The notes under the pieces are model-generated. The model worked only from the letters and a program-made list of their open reading frames with translations. It was not told the origin of the DNA and did not search any database. From contig CM055605.1 of NCBI GenBank assembly GCA_029379385.1, positions 10,513,001-10,577,000 on the forward strand: DNA of 64,000 nt. The letters run 5' to 3'. Below are positions 12,647 through 26,000 of the stretch, piece after piece. Both the position numbers and the translations under genes were made by a program. Source of the DNA: Quillaja saponaria (Eukaryota; Streptophyta; Magnoliopsida; Fabales; Quillajaceae). Each line of letters starts with the position of its first letter. Position 1 is the first letter of the stretch.

Positions 12647-15600
12647 ATGAGGAAGAAGCTCGATACCCGTTTCCCGGCTGTAAGTTCTGTCTTTGTTTTT
12701 ATTTTTTCGTTTTTCGTTTTTTCTTTTCTCTCGATTTTTCTGGGTGGCATATTGTTTGGTTGTTGGGAAATTGAGTAAAATCTAAGAACACGTAGTTTGA
12801 TTGCCAGACTTCAATTGAACATTTCCAGTTTATTGGTTCATATCGATGTGTTTTAATTGATGGTTCTGCCAATTTTTGTAGAATTTATTAGGATATATGA
12901 TCTAGTTCATGCTTTTTGCTTGTAGTACTTTGTTCCGGTCATATTTGTTTTTAGTTATTTATCGGGTGAACATAATTGAAAACACTGATTCATGGTCTTA
13001 TAATTCGGGGTCATTATCAGTAACATAGCAATTTTTTGAGTTTTAGTTACTTTCTATAGCACAATCATGATTGATTTTTAACCAAACCACGGTTACGTTG
13101 TTGATGGTAGTACTATGAGGTGATACGATTTAGTTTTTGATTATATTGACTTGATTTTGCTTCACTGTTGGGGTCTCTACTAAAATTAGTTTATGGCTAC
13201 AGCAGTTTTGGGCAATTATTGTAATCATATTTGGGTTATATTTTCCATAATTTGGGTTGTTGTTCTTTTTCATTGTTTTCTTAGTATGTGGACTTATTAG
13301 TGAGTCATTGAAGTTGCTTTTTCCTGCAAACTATCTTATGATTTTAAGATTTTCTGAATGCATTTTTATGATCTCCCACTTTGACAAAGTAATTCTAATA
13401 TCATCTCATCATGGTTCTTTTTTATTTGTGTTTGTTATTTTCTTGTTTTCAATGCAACACAGAGTCCTCTTCCATACTAAGTTTGCCTGGATTATATATT
13501 TCAATGGTATAACTTTAGGTCTGTGAAAGGTTATCAAGCTTCTCTTTTGTTATCGTAATACTGCTGAAGTATAGCTAGCTAAATCTATGTCTGCATCCCT
13601 TATCTTAATTCATTCACTTGTCATCGTAGAGTAGAAATAGCCAGAATTTTTATTTTTAAAAAAGCCTCTTATTCTCTTCAACAGTTGCTAATATGTCATT
13701 TTACAATTGAAAGTTCCACTCCCAAAAATAATATTATCTCCTAGATCTGACTTGGATTTGCCAGTCAATATAATTCTGTCAAATTAGATCTTCCAATGAA
13801 GTCATCTACATGTCTAGTCCCATAAAATGATAGGGTGTAGCTCCTCCTCTCATCTTCTTCAAGTTAGTTCATCCCAATTATTTCTTCATCCTCTTTAATT
13901 TTTTTTCACTAATCTCCTGGTTCTATAGAGCTCTATCTCATTTACCTATCATGTGTCTTCCTTTTTAAATATCTAAAGTAACTGTAAATTTGGTGGCAGT
14001 TATGATGTTTCGAAGTTGAGAAAATTCAATATTCAGGATGCTCGGGTCTTCCAAAATTTATGAATAGGAAGGCATACTTTTTTGTTTAACGTTGTTATTA
14101 GCCTTTCTTTTAAGAGCCAGTCAGTTTCCCACCTCTAACTCATGGCTATAGTTGCTTTCCTGATTTCTCCCAATAAAACCACTTTCTTCTTGTTTTACTT
14201 ACATGTTTTCTAATTTGGAAAGAAATACAGGCAAGTATAAGTGCTCTTGTTGCAAACTCGTTTGGATACTATATGGACATACTACTAGCTTACTGTCATA
14301 GGCATTATAATTTCCTTGCCTTTTGGAAAGAAATATATGGAAGTATAAGGGCTCTTGTTGCAAGCCTATTTGGATGCTATATAATCACACTCCTATGTGT
14401 CTCAGGCAGTGTTATTAAAGGCTCTAGGCACACCTAGGTGCAAGGGGTCTTTGGAGCCTTGGTTCTAGGCGCAAGGCATAGGCTCACGCCTGAGGAAAGC
14501 TAGCGCCTAATAAAGAAAACAACAAAAATTTCTACAAGCAAGAATTTTAGACTTCCATTAAGTAAAATCTAGCATCAATATGTTATGAAAGAGTAAAAAT
14601 AGGAAGAAAAAAAAAAAAGGTACAAGAAAGAATTCCAAGTAAAAAAGGAAAAAAATTAGCTAAAGAAAAGAGGTTCAACATGTAGTCCACTAAGTTCAAC
14701 AAGTAAAAACTATCTCTAACACTAAAACAATAAAATTAGTGCTTTTGCTTTCTAAAATTTCTAGTACAAGTAGTCAACTAAGATTCTAGGCGCGTGCCTG
14801 AGTGGGCTAGGTGCAAGCCTGAGGGGTGAGGCGCGCGCTTGAAGGGCCTAGATTGAGCCTGAGTGAATGAGCCTTGCCTGAGGGGTGTTGAGGGAAGGCT
14901 GGAGCCTCTCGCCTTTTGAGCCTGAGATTCGCCTAAGACGCGCCTTTAATAACACTGGTCTCAGGCATTATATTTTCTTATAGACTTTTGTATTTCACTA
15001 AGAATCATTTAAAAGACGTCTTATGAAATTCCCATTGAGATTTTGAGTGAACTTTGACTATTTTATTCTTTATCATTCCTCACATGAAGTTTCAAATTGT
15101 GATAACCATCCAGTCAAATATGTTTCTTATTTCTTTGTTTATTCTAATGAGTTATATCTTTGAAAGCAAAGTCTTTGTCTGATGGAAAATGTTAATTTGG
15201 CAGGCTCGAATAAAAAAGATAATGCAAGCAGATGAGGATGTTGGCAAGATAGCACTAGCTGTGCCTGTTTTAGTTTGTGAGTTGCTTTGAGCCTTTGACT
15301 TTTGTCTACTAAAGACTAAACTTAGGCTACTGTTATATCTTCTATCGTTTCTGTTGATCATTGTCTTCTTGATTATTAATGCAGCGAAAGCTTTGGAACT
15401 GTTTCTGCAAGACCTTTGTGACCGTACGTATGGGATAACTCTTCAGAGAGGCGCAAAGACTATGAATTCATTGCATTTGTATGTGAAGACTTAACAAATC
15501 CTCTTATTGTCCAATTTCCATGCTATTAACTGAAAAAATTATCTACAAAAAAAATAATTAAAAAAAAAATAAAAAACTGAAAAACATGGAATCATGTCAT

Positions 15601-18600
15601 TGTTTTGGTTTTTGTTAACTCGTGAAACTGAAACTAAACACCTTCAAACCCTACAAAGTCAACCTAACAATCAAATGTCATCTATCATGTTGAACATAGA
15701 CAGTTATCTCGTTATTTCCAAAGTAGGAAAAGGGTAGTGCTGTATCCAACTATTAACCCGTAAATTTCGTCCCTTTCGGGGGGCATCCAATAAAATTTGA
15801 ACCCTTAAATTTCTTTATCTCCTCCTCTCTGTTTTCCCCTTCATAGAATCACCTTTGTTTAACCATTCTTTCATATGGAGCTGCTGCGTAGGTTCACCTG
15901 GATGGTGCATTTTATTCAATAAAAGCCTTCAATAGTTTGTGGTAATCTTTAACTGTATAGGAATGGTCTCCAAGAAACCATCCTATACAAAAGAAATCTT
16001 AACCATGCTTTCCAATTTCTTTTGTCTTTTTTAGTGAAACTTGACTCATTTCCAAAGCTTTGTTGAAATGTCTCCTACAATCTGAAGGTTTATCTAAAGC
16101 TGAACAAGATGATTTGATTTCAGTTTGCTGCACTTAATATAGTGTTTCCAAATTATGAAAACATTTAATAGATCCCTATTATGACGACTTACTACTTGGA
16201 GAAAAACGATTGGATCTGAATTTGTCACCTTAGTCAAGATGTATTTCCCTTTCTAGTTTTATGGTCTTCTTTTCAAATTATGGTTTACCTTGATAATGTT
16301 CAAGTCTCCTGTAAAACCTAAAAAGTATTTTGATGAATTGGATAAGAATTACTCATACCAAGATAATATATTCATACTACGAGATTGTGTGAAAACGATT
16401 GGATCTGAATTTGTCACCTCAGTCAAGATGTATTTCCCTTTCTAGTTTTATGGTCTTCTTTTCAAATTATGGTTTACCTTGATAATGTTCAATTCTCCTG
16501 TAAAACCTAAAAGAGAGATACCTAAAGTATTTTGATGAATTGGATGAGAATTCCTTATACCAAGATAATATATTTATACTACGAGATTGTGTGGAGTACA
16601 AGTAAGTCATCATACATAAATAAGGAAACTATAAATAAAGAAATTTGACCCACTGACTAAGCTATCTATATTTACACTCTAACACTCCTCCTTAAGTTGG
16701 AGCATAAAGATTATATATTATAAGCTTGTTGCATAGATATCACAATCGGTTTCCTGTCAAAAACTTTGTGAATAATTCTGCTAATTGATCTTCGGATTTT
16801 GCATATGTGGTCTTAATTGTATTATCCATAAGCTTCTCACGAATGAAATGACATTCAACTTCTTTATGTTTTGTTCGTTTATGAAAGACTGGATTTAAGG
16901 CAATATGTAATGCAGCTTGATTGTCACATACTAACTTCATAGATTGTGAGTGCTGAAATCCAAATTCATCTAATAGATTTTTCAGCTAAACTAACTCAGC
17001 AATGGTATGAGCCATGACCTTGTATTCAGATTCAACACTGAATCTTGCAACAACAGACTGCTTTTTGCTTTTCCATGAAACAAGATTTCCACCTAGAAAT
17101 ATACAATATCTTGTAGTAGATCTTCTGTCAAATGGAGAGTTTGCCCAATCAGCATCCCTGTAACCTTGAACTGGAGTAGAATTATGTTTATGAACTAATG
17201 TATGACCACGACCATGTCCTCGAACTAAAGTGTGCTCATGATTCTTATATATTAATCCATTTCCGGGTGCAGTTGTAAGGTATCTTAGGATACGAATAAC
17301 AACATTCCAATGAGATGTTAGAGGCTTAGAAAGAAATTGGCTAACCACACTAGTTGCAAAAGCAATATCTGGTCTAGTGATTGTGAGATAATTCAGCTTA
17401 CCAACAAAACGTCTGTATTGCTTAGGATTTGTCAGTAGCTCCCCCTCATCTAGTACAAGTTTAGTGTTGGGATCCATAAGAGTGTTTACAGGTTTTGAAT
17501 CCAACATACCTTTATCATTCAAGACATCTAGACAATACTTTCTTTGAGAAAGACAAATCCCCAATTGTGATTTCGCAACCTCAATGCCCAAGAAGTATTT
17601 TAACTGTTCTAAGTCTTTAGTTTGAAACTTAGACTGTAGGAATGATTTTAATTGCTGAATTTCATGGTTATCATCACCTGTAATCACAATATCATCCATA
17701 TATACAATTAAAAGAATTTTGTCATTAGATATATGTTTATAGAAAATCGAGTGATCAACAGCACACCTCTGAAGGCCAAAACTAAGAACAATTTCACTAA
17801 ATCTACCAAACCAAGCTCTGGGAGATTACTTTAAGCCATATAGAGACTTTTTCAATCGACACATCATACCGGATTCTCCCTGAGCTACAAAACCAAGTGG
17901 TTGCGCCATAAAGACTTCTTTATCAAGGTCACCATGTAAGAAAGCATTTTTGATGTCTAATTGATAGAGTGGCCAATCAAAAATAGCAGCTAGAGATATG
18001 AATACCCTGACAGAAGTAATTTTAGCTACGGGAGAGAAATTTTTTGAATAATTCACACCATAAACCTGAGTGTAGCCTTTTGTGACCAATTTAGCCTTTA
18101 AACAATCAACAGAACCATTTGGATGAACTTTCACGGCGTATACCCATTTACATCCAACAATGGATTTGCCAGAAGATAAAAAGACCAGTTCCCAAGTACC
18201 ATTAGTATGTAAAGCAGTCATTTCATCAACCATGGTCTGCCGCCACTCGGGATGAGCAAGAGCATCATTGGTAGACTTTAGAACAGAAATAGAGGACAAA
18301 GAGGATACAAATGCATAATAGGGTGAAGATAAATAATGATAACTTAAAAAAGTATAAATAGGATAAGGATTTTGAGTTGAACAAATACCTTTTCATAAAA
18401 TAGGTAGTGAAGCAGGATCCGGGACACGGGAAGGTGTTGGTACAGAAGATGAGTCATCAGGTATATCAACAGTGTTTGCTGGAAGATCAAGCCGAGAATG
18501 ACAATGGTAAACCTGGAGAGGACGTTCAGATGAGGTAGAAGATTCAGGTAATGGTGCAGATGATGCATGTTCATATGGTCCAAGATAAGGAATTGAAAGA

Positions 18601-21600
18601 GCTTCAGAGATAGGAGGTGATTTGGGAATAGTCAAGAGAAAGAATGAAGATTCCTCAAAAAATGTGACATCAGTAGAGATAAAGTAACGATTCTTATCTG
18701 AAAAGTAACACTTATACCCTTTTTGAAGACGAGAACAACCCAAGAAGATGCACTTAATTGATTTGGAAAAGAGTTTATCTTGCCCAGGTGTTAGATCATG
18801 AACAAAACAAATGCAACCAAAGATACGAAGCGGAAGTGAATATAAGGGATGATTAGGAAAGATGATAGAATGCGGAATTTTGTTATGTAATGTGGAAGGT
18901 GGCATACGATTAATAAGGTAGCATGCAGTAAGTACAATACCACCCCAAAACCGAAGTAGAACATGACCATGAAGTAATAGAGTGCGAGCTGTTTCAATTA
19001 AATGTCTGTTTTTGCACTCAGCAACTCTATTTTGTTGAGGGGTGTAAGAATAAGATGATTAATACGCAACATACCTTGAGATGTCATAAAGTGCTAAAAT
19101 GATATAGAAAAGTATTCAAGTGCATTGTCACTACGCAAAATACGAATAGAAACATTAAATTGTGTTTTAATTTCAGCACAAAAATGTTAGAATATAGAAA
19201 ATAACTCAGAACGATTTTTCATTAAAATAACTACGTGCAACCAGAATAGTTATCAATAAAGATTACAAAATATTGAAATCCCAAAGATGAATTAACATGA
19301 CTAGGACCCCAAACATCATATGAACAAGATGAAAAGGAGACTCTGCTCTAAAACGACTATGCTTTGGAAAAGAAGCACGTGTGTGTTTGCCAAGCTGACA
19401 CGACTAACAATTTAAAGATGATAAACAAGGAACCATCTTCTGAAACTTAGATAGACTAGGATGACCCAACTGACTATGAATGAGAATAGGTGACACATCT
19501 GTAGAGCAAGCCATTGATGATGTAGGTAGTGTGGTAAGATGGTAGAGGCCCTGTGACTCACGCCCTGTGTCAATCATTCGTCTCATAGGTCGGTCCTGTA
19601 TAGTAAATGAATCATCAATGAAGGTGCTAGAACAATTGAGAGAACGAGTCAATTGACTAACAGAAATCAGACTAAATGAACATTCTGGGACATAAAACAT
19701 AGACTCTAAAGGCAAAGAATATAATTGTGTAGCTTGACCTATACCTTTAGCAATGGTTGTGGAACCATTAGCTATAGTGACAGTAGAAAGTGATGGTAGA
19801 TTACTAATACTAGAAAAAAAGTTTAGGGTTATCAGATATGTGATCAGAGGCTCCAGAATCAAGAATTCAAGTGTTAGAAGATGTCTGACAGAGGCATGCG
19901 ACAAAATTACCATGAGAAGATTGTTGGGTAGCCTAATACTGTAGGAACTTATCATATTCAGTAGCTGATAATGAGACATTAAGAGGCTTGTCTTCAGATG
20001 GTGAAACTTCAAGTGAATTGGCTGATTGAACAATGTTAGCTGTAGGACCCGAATAACCAATCAGCTGGTAACATTTTTCTCTGGTATGGCCCATCCTATT
20101 ACAATGAGTGCACTGAGAACGTCAACGACCTTGACTCTCTCGACCACGACCTCCGCAAGTACCAAAGTGGGAGATCAAGACTGAGGAATCAGGAGATGAA
20201 TTCTCAACATATGTTACTATCTGAGAGGAGATACGTAACAACCAAGCAAACACTTCTTTCATGGAAGGAATAGTAGGACTAGCCAATATCTGATGACGAA
20301 TTGGATCAAGATCAGCTCGAAGGCCATATAAAGTGAGAATCATGAATAGCTTGTCCCTTTGTGCCTCTTGGTTAGCTAGATTAGTGTTAAGAGGTAATAT
20401 TTCAGCAAATTCAGTTTTGATATTCTGAATCTTGCCCAAATAGATGGACATAGCCTGATCAGCCTAATTTAGATTTAACATATTAGAAACCACAGTGTAA
20501 AAACGTTGGATATCATTAGTGTATAAACTTCTGGCCCGTTTCCAAAATTCAAAACATGTCTTATATGCTCGAAAAATTTGCAATATAAAAGGTTCAAGTG
20601 ATGTCCAGAGTAAACTACATAATTGGGCATCGATCTTTTTTGAATTGGATTGTTCAGAGGTTGGAATATCGGTCAATGATTTCGTGAGATGATTTTCATA
20701 TTCCTGTCCTAGAAACCATAATTTAACAGATGCAGTCCAAGACAAATAATTAGATCCATTCAATTTCTCAGTAGCAATAATAGGGGATCTAGAAAACACA
20801 GAGGTAAAAGTGCTAGGTTTTGATATACCGATTTCAGATTTTTCAGAGATAGACATACAGATGAACAGTACGATGAACGGTACCCGTGAACAGTACCCCC
20901 GATGAACAATAGTCGTACTACTGGAATGAAATGCAGCAGTAGAGAGACATTCTGGAAAGAAACACAACAGAAAATAAAAATTAGGGTTTTCTCTCCCTAA
21001 AAACCTAAAAGAGAGATACCCAAAATATTTTGATGAATTGGATGAGAATTCCTCATACCAAGATAATATATTTATATTACGAGATTGTGTGGAGTACAAG
21101 TAAGTCAACTATACATAAATAAGGAAACTATAAATAAGGAAATTTGACTCACTGACTAAGCTATCCATATTTACACTCTAACATCTTCAATTAATGGGAG
21201 AAGTGCATTTACTTCTGAGCATAGGAGTTGATCCTGTGGAGTTGATCATTTAGAGCAAAATGTGGGACTTTAATATTTTAGAGAACCATTGTTTTTTTGG
21301 CATGATATAACACTAGTATTTGTAATTTACATTTTCTGATATCTCTCTGTGGTTGTCTTTGTTGACGTGGTTGATTTTCTGAATTTTTTGTCAATTGCCA
21401 TATTGCACTGCTTCTCTTGCATACCTCTCTTCTCTTCATTTTAGTTGAACTGGTTCTCCTTCTAAATTGCAGAAAACATTGTGTACAAAGCTATAATGTG
21501 TTTGATTTTCTGAGGGAGATAGTCAGCAGAGTTCCTGACTATACTCATGGTCATTCTGAGGCTGCTGCTGATGATCGAACCCTTCCAAAGAGAAGGTTTG

Positions 21601-23029
21601 AGTCTAATATATTTTTCGTTTTTTTCCTTCTCATTAAGGTAATAGCTAATTAATTGTAGTGCCTGAAAACATTATCTCTTCCAGGAAGGCTGCAGGTGAT
21701 GAATGCAACGACAGTGACGAAGAGTCCAAGAGGAGCAAGATGGTAATTACATTTTTCAGATAGCTGCACCTGATCACTTGGACCACATATGGGCACTTTG
21801 ATTATATGTATTCATTCTCTTTCTTTCACATTATGACAAGTTTTTTGTTGTATGCAATTAATTAGCAGTGCTTTAATTCAAGAAAGGTTTTTTGGTTCAA
21901 TATATAGATTCATCTAGTTCTGTTATTGAATTAGGTATTTCATGTTGATGTCCATGCTCAACTCCTGCTTTTGCTTTAAGTCGACATTATGACTGTTTCA
22001 TATTCTCAAACTTGGTTTTGCATGGACTTGGAAGCTCACGTCTGTTTGGAACTTTTAAGAGGTGAAGGGAAATTGTGATTTTTATTCTAGGAGTCTAGGG
22101 TGGGCCAATGGTATATCTTAAACTTGGAAGGCATTTGGAAACTGGTGTATTTATGTGCTTTTGTATTTTGTTCTCTTTTCAGAGGCTTGCCAAGAAAGAA
22201 AGAAAAGTATGTAGTTTTTGATTTCCTTTTGGTGTGGTTTTTTTTTTTTCTTTTAAGCATGAAGGATTATGTATGGGTTTTTTCTTTATGCAAACTTGCG
22301 ATCATGCAATATAATAGAGTTGGATACCATATTTCACAAATATGCATATGTATCCTGTTTCCCAATGTCTGATTTATTTAGGAGGTACCCCTCAAACACC
22401 TCAAGTCCATGTCCAAAGGCATTACTCTTGTTACTTTGAAGCTTTCAGTATAGTTTTTTGTCATTTATCACTAGATGACAAGTGCTTTTAGATCTGAGAA
22501 TGTATTCAGAATGTCCTGTTTCAAACCAATTTTTGACTGAGGAAGCTTTTCCTGACGTTTTCTTTTCATGCAGCATGAGATGGGTCACGCTGGCAGCACT
22601 GGCAGAGGAAGAGGCCGTGGTAGGGGAAGGGGCCGTGGACGAGGAGCTCGAACTGCAGAAAAAGATACTTACCATCAGGAAGTAGAATTTGAGCCTTGCA
22701 CATCAGTTCAGCACAGCAGCAAACATAACCCACATCCTATGCATGTGGATAATGACTTGGAAACCAAGGGGAATACTGCAGTCAGTAATGGTAGTAATTC
22801 AACAGTTCGGAACATTGATCTGAATGCCAATTTGAATGAAAATGAGGGCAAAAACACTACTGCAACAGCTCCTGTCCCATCAGCAGAACCTGCTACCGAG
22901 ATTAAACATGAAGTGCTTCCAGGTTGGTCTCTTTCTGAGATTGACAAAATGGCAATTGATCCTCTCCAGCTTGCAAAGCTTGGGGAACGATTAGATGAGG
23001 ATGAGGAAGACTACGATGAGGAAGGGTAA
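12647..23029 (+). CDS. NF-YC11: NF-YC11 / DRAP1-like corepressor subunit (NC2-alpha), six exons, 278 aa
   Basis: Exons: 12647-12679, 15204-15276, 15385-15478, 21473-21595, 21685-21742 and 22574-23029; all introns are GT-AG and the sum is 837 nt. The protein starts MRKKLDTRFPA and carries an H2A/NF-YC-like histone fold at about residues 8-90 (ARIKKIMQADEDVGKIAL, then the region with LELFLQDLCDRTYGITL). A basic stretch LPKRRK comes next, then an Arg-Gly run at 137-151 and an acidic tail DEDEEDYDEE at 268-277. Family knowledge: DRAP1/NC2-alpha pairs with Dr1/NC2-beta on TBP and blocks preinitiation-complex assembly in the nucleus. The Arg-Gly tract could contact nucleic acid (inference). Intron 1 holds a hAT MITE and intron 3 (5994 bp) a whole antisense copia element, yet the exons remain intact. 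The start is the conserved MRKKLDTRFP of plant homologues. Confidence 0.93.
14407..14957. mobile_element. hAT-type MITE in intron 1 of NF-YC11
   Basis: 551 bp with perfect 16-bp terminal inverted repeats (cagtgttattaaaggc / gcctttaataacactg) and an exact 8-bp target duplication gtctcagg at 14399-14406 and 14958-14965. The 8-bp duplication and CAGTG ends are hAT hallmarks. Subterminal DNA is rich in gcctgag/ctaggcgc motifs at both ends, while the middle is A-rich and non-coding. There is no transposase, so movement would have needed an autonomous hAT elsewhere. Confidence 0.9.
16203..16594. repeat. Tandem duplication of about 189 bp spanning intron flank and LTR end
   Basis: Unit 1 (16203-16391) and unit 2 (from 16392) both run from aaaacgattggatctgaatt through cattattacctt-type intron sequence and ctcctgtaaaacctaaa into the LTR, up to ctacgagattgtgtg. 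Unit 1 lacks the gagagatacct stretch present in unit 2. Because the unit contains the LTR terminus, the duplication happened after the copia element inserted. Confidence 0.85.
16499..16684 (-). repeat. 3' LTR of the copia element
   Basis: Minus-strand start tgttagagtgtaaatatag at 16684, adjoining the polypurine tract. On the plus strand it opens tgtaaaacctaaaagagag. The part near 16499-16594 is also contained in the local tandem duplication. Confidence 0.8.
16740..20862 (-). pseudogene. copia gag-pol, broken
   Basis: Minus-strand order: gag starting MSISEKSEIG near 20860; an in-frame stop near 20464; a CCHC knuckle CTHCNRMGHTREKC at 20071-20112; protease motif LDSGASDHI near 19849-19863; GAG-pre-integrase HSQLGHPSLSKF near 19440-19475; integrase SYTPQQNRVAE near 19030; reverse transcriptase at 18299-17700 with the YMDD catalytic box at 17692-17703; RNase H end DNQAALHIA near 16920. 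A stop interrupts SLYGLK at 17823-17826, and there are several frameshifts (for example between gag and protease and throughout integrase). No full product can be made. It supplied the element's own replication enzymes when intact. Confidence 0.9.
20997..21183 (-). repeat. 5' LTR of the copia element
   Basis: Direct repeat of the 3' LTR with about nine differences. Its outer end, acactctaaca, is followed by tcttc. The inner end is less sharp (cctaaaaacctaaaag instead of tgtaaaacctaaaag), and no match to the usual initiator-tRNA primer site was seen just inside it. Confidence 0.75.
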
Positions 23030-26000
23030 ATATGGAATCTCATGGAACTGATAATCTATCCACTGGAAATGATACCATGCTCCATGAAGGTCACCCCAGT
23101 AAGATCTTGGATGTGGCCTTTTCTCTTTTCTCTTTTCTTTCCTTATGTAGTTTTCGACCCCCTCATGATCATAAGTCATCTGTGTAGCAAATGTAGCTTT
23201 TCGTTGTTTATTGGAGAAATATTAGCTTCATGTAAGTTATCATTCAATGTAGAAGGTGCCACCTTGGTAGAACTGGGTTACCCACAAAGTTCAATCTATG
23301 TATGTTGTCTGATGTTCTTCAGTGATAGACTATACACTTGATTTTACCACTAAGTGATTGTGTATGTGAGGGGAAGGATCAACTAATTAGATTGACAACT
23401 TTGTTGGTTGTGCTACCCAACCCAACCTTGATGGGTGGGGGTGCTTTAATGCCCCACTTCGTTATAAGTCCACGGTACCAAGTACTAATCTTTTTTACAC
23501 AATTATTTTGTAAATATTTATATAATTTATTTTCTTTTTGATGTGAGACTAAGTTTTTAAGTAATTTTAATTTTATAAAAATACCCCAAGTTTCGTATAA
23601 GAGGCAAAAATTCTCTTTATAACAATCCATTAGATCCAATTTAACCAACCAACCAATTAAATAATTATCTTCCCAATTTTTAGGTTTGCTAGGATAATTA
23701 TTTTTCTTCTGAAAAACATTCCCTACCAATAACGACATAGATTTGTTGTGAATGAAAAATAAAAGCGAAGAAAATATTTGCAAACTAGTTTTGTTAGTTT
23801 CACTAACAAAAATTTTGAATTTAAGGCTATTAAATTTTTAATTAGTCAAAGAACATCAACAATTTCAGAGTTTTCACCCATATTCCGACACCTCCAATTA
23901 AGGTACACAATTTATTTAATACCTAACTTTAACAGTTTAATATAACTTTTTATTAGTGCCAATTCACAACAAGCTCAAATTTTCCGGTTCACACTTGAAA
24001 AGCTGGGAATAATAAAGTAGAGTAGAGTAGTAATAAGATGGACTAGTTATAAGGTTTGCATATTTTGCAAAATGTGAAAATGTATTTTCAATAGCATTAG
24101 GGGATAATCTACGATTATAAAAATTAAAACATTATATCAGTAATAATACCAGAAGAGCATCACATTAGGGATAATATTGGAAAAATTAAGAAAAATAAAA
24201 AGAAAATAAATCAATACTTGTTACAAATACAATCTTTATACTAAATAAAGGAAAATTACAAGAGTAATTAAGAATAAAAATGATAATATTCATACTTTTA
24301 TATATAATATGATAAATAAATTTAGATATAAAATGAAATTTACCAACCACAATTTTAGTCACGAGGATAATTGATAGAGTTGAAATTAATAAAGGTGGAG
24401 GTGGAATTCGATTCAAAAAGTTTAAATTCGAATTTGTGTATTGGAATTCAGATAGTACCTTTTTTGAATCTATTTAATTTGAATTCTAGGACCTAACAGG
24501 CCCGTGCCTTTTGTTACAGCTTCCCATGATTTTACGCACAGTAGACTCCCATTTTGCTAGTTCATATCTGTTCCACATTTCTGGGGGTTTTTTGAAATGT
24601 TCAGGCACTCTTGTGTAGCAATTTCTTCAGCTTCATTCCTGCATGCATGGCGTTGTGGTCATTCCTTGTGATCGTTCAAGTGAGAATAGTTGGTATTGGT
24701 AAGAAAGCTTGGAAAGGAAGAAGATGAAGAAGAAGAAAATGGAAGGTAATGATATTCAGCTTCAATTGGAACAAGTTCAAGTACTTCAATTACCATAAAT
24801 ATCATTATTAGCATTGTTGCCCTACTATTCTTATCCATAATTACTGATTTCTTATAATTAAGTTGTAAAACAAGTTTGGGATTCAACTTAACTATTTATA
24901 ACAAAACCTATTGCATATACAATAAGAAAACAAATGTTTCTTCTATTCTTCTTAAAAGAATACCTTCTTTTCTTTTCTTGGTAGGGAATGGTTGCTTTTA
25001 GAAAAGGTGAGATGGCTCTATGCATGTTTAGTAGTTTTTCGTAAGTGTCACATATTAATTAAACAAGAAATTTCATTTGACACTTATTTTGCAAGAATGA
25101 ATTGTTTGTGCTAACAATGAAATTTATTTGCCCCTTAGTCGTATCAATAGTCAATATCCTTTGCCCCAAAGAAAATAAATGTCATCTCCAATTGTGTAGC
25201 TGATACTCTATATATAAGTCGAACTTGTTGGAGTAAAATTTCATTAAAAAGAATAATTGCAAGCAACCATAAAAATACACACAATATTTAATGTAATTAA
25301 AAAACTTTGAAAAAAATCACGAGTAAAGGTGATGAAAATATGTCACTATTAATTTGAGGAGATTATAAAAAGTCTCTCACACAAATCTTTCTCTCAAACC
25401 CAAATTCTAACTAAAATCAATATCTTTTCTCACATAAAAAGCCTCATAAGGAATATCATACATTATATTTTGCGGCTGCTCATCTTCTTTTACAATATAC
25501 ATGCTCCTCCTATTTATAATATGTTACCAACACTACGTTACCAAAATCTTTTGGAAATTGTAAAAAAAAAAAAAAGACATGGAAGTTGTTAACCTAAAAT
25601 TAATGAAAAATAAAAAAGATTAATGTAGAAAACTAACAATTAACAAATTATTTTACACAATAGAAGAAATAAAAGGAAGTGACGGGAATCCGACAGATGG
25701 TAGCAGCTATATTTTTTCATTTGTTGAAATTTTGTTTGGGTTGAATTTAAATTAAAGTTTAAATTCAAATCATGTCATTTTTATTTAAACAGAAGGTTAT
25801 GCCTTTTTGTTTTAAAACATAAGCTTGTGTCTTTTGGTTTAAAAATAAAAGGTTATGTCTTTTAGTTCTAAAATAGAAGATCTTGGCTTAAATCATACTT
25901 TTTCCTAAAGGTCTGTCTTTAGAATGTGACTGTTAGGAATGCATATTTTTGTAAAGATAAATCCTTTCATATGACATCATTTGGAGTTCTGTGAATACCA

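Larger units (their letters stand above)
16499..21183 (-). mobile_element. Ty1/copia retrotransposon, decayed, antisense in intron 3 of NF-YC11
   Basis: A 4.7-kb element between LTRs of about 186 bp (16499-16684 and 20997-21183), read on the minus strand. The LTR starts tgttagagtgtaaatat, and a polypurine tract aacttaaggaggag directly precedes the 3' LTR (16685-16698). The interior shows gag, protease, integrase, reverse transcriptase and RNase H in copia order. Flanks are tctcc (16494-16498) and tcttc (21184-21188), a 5-bp target duplication with one mismatch. The LTRs differ at about nine positions by eye, so the insertion is of middling age. Confidence 0.9.

Noticed and set aside
22445..22947. 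Minus-strand frames opposite NF-YC11 exon 6
   Set aside because: They are antisense shadows of the real coding exon.
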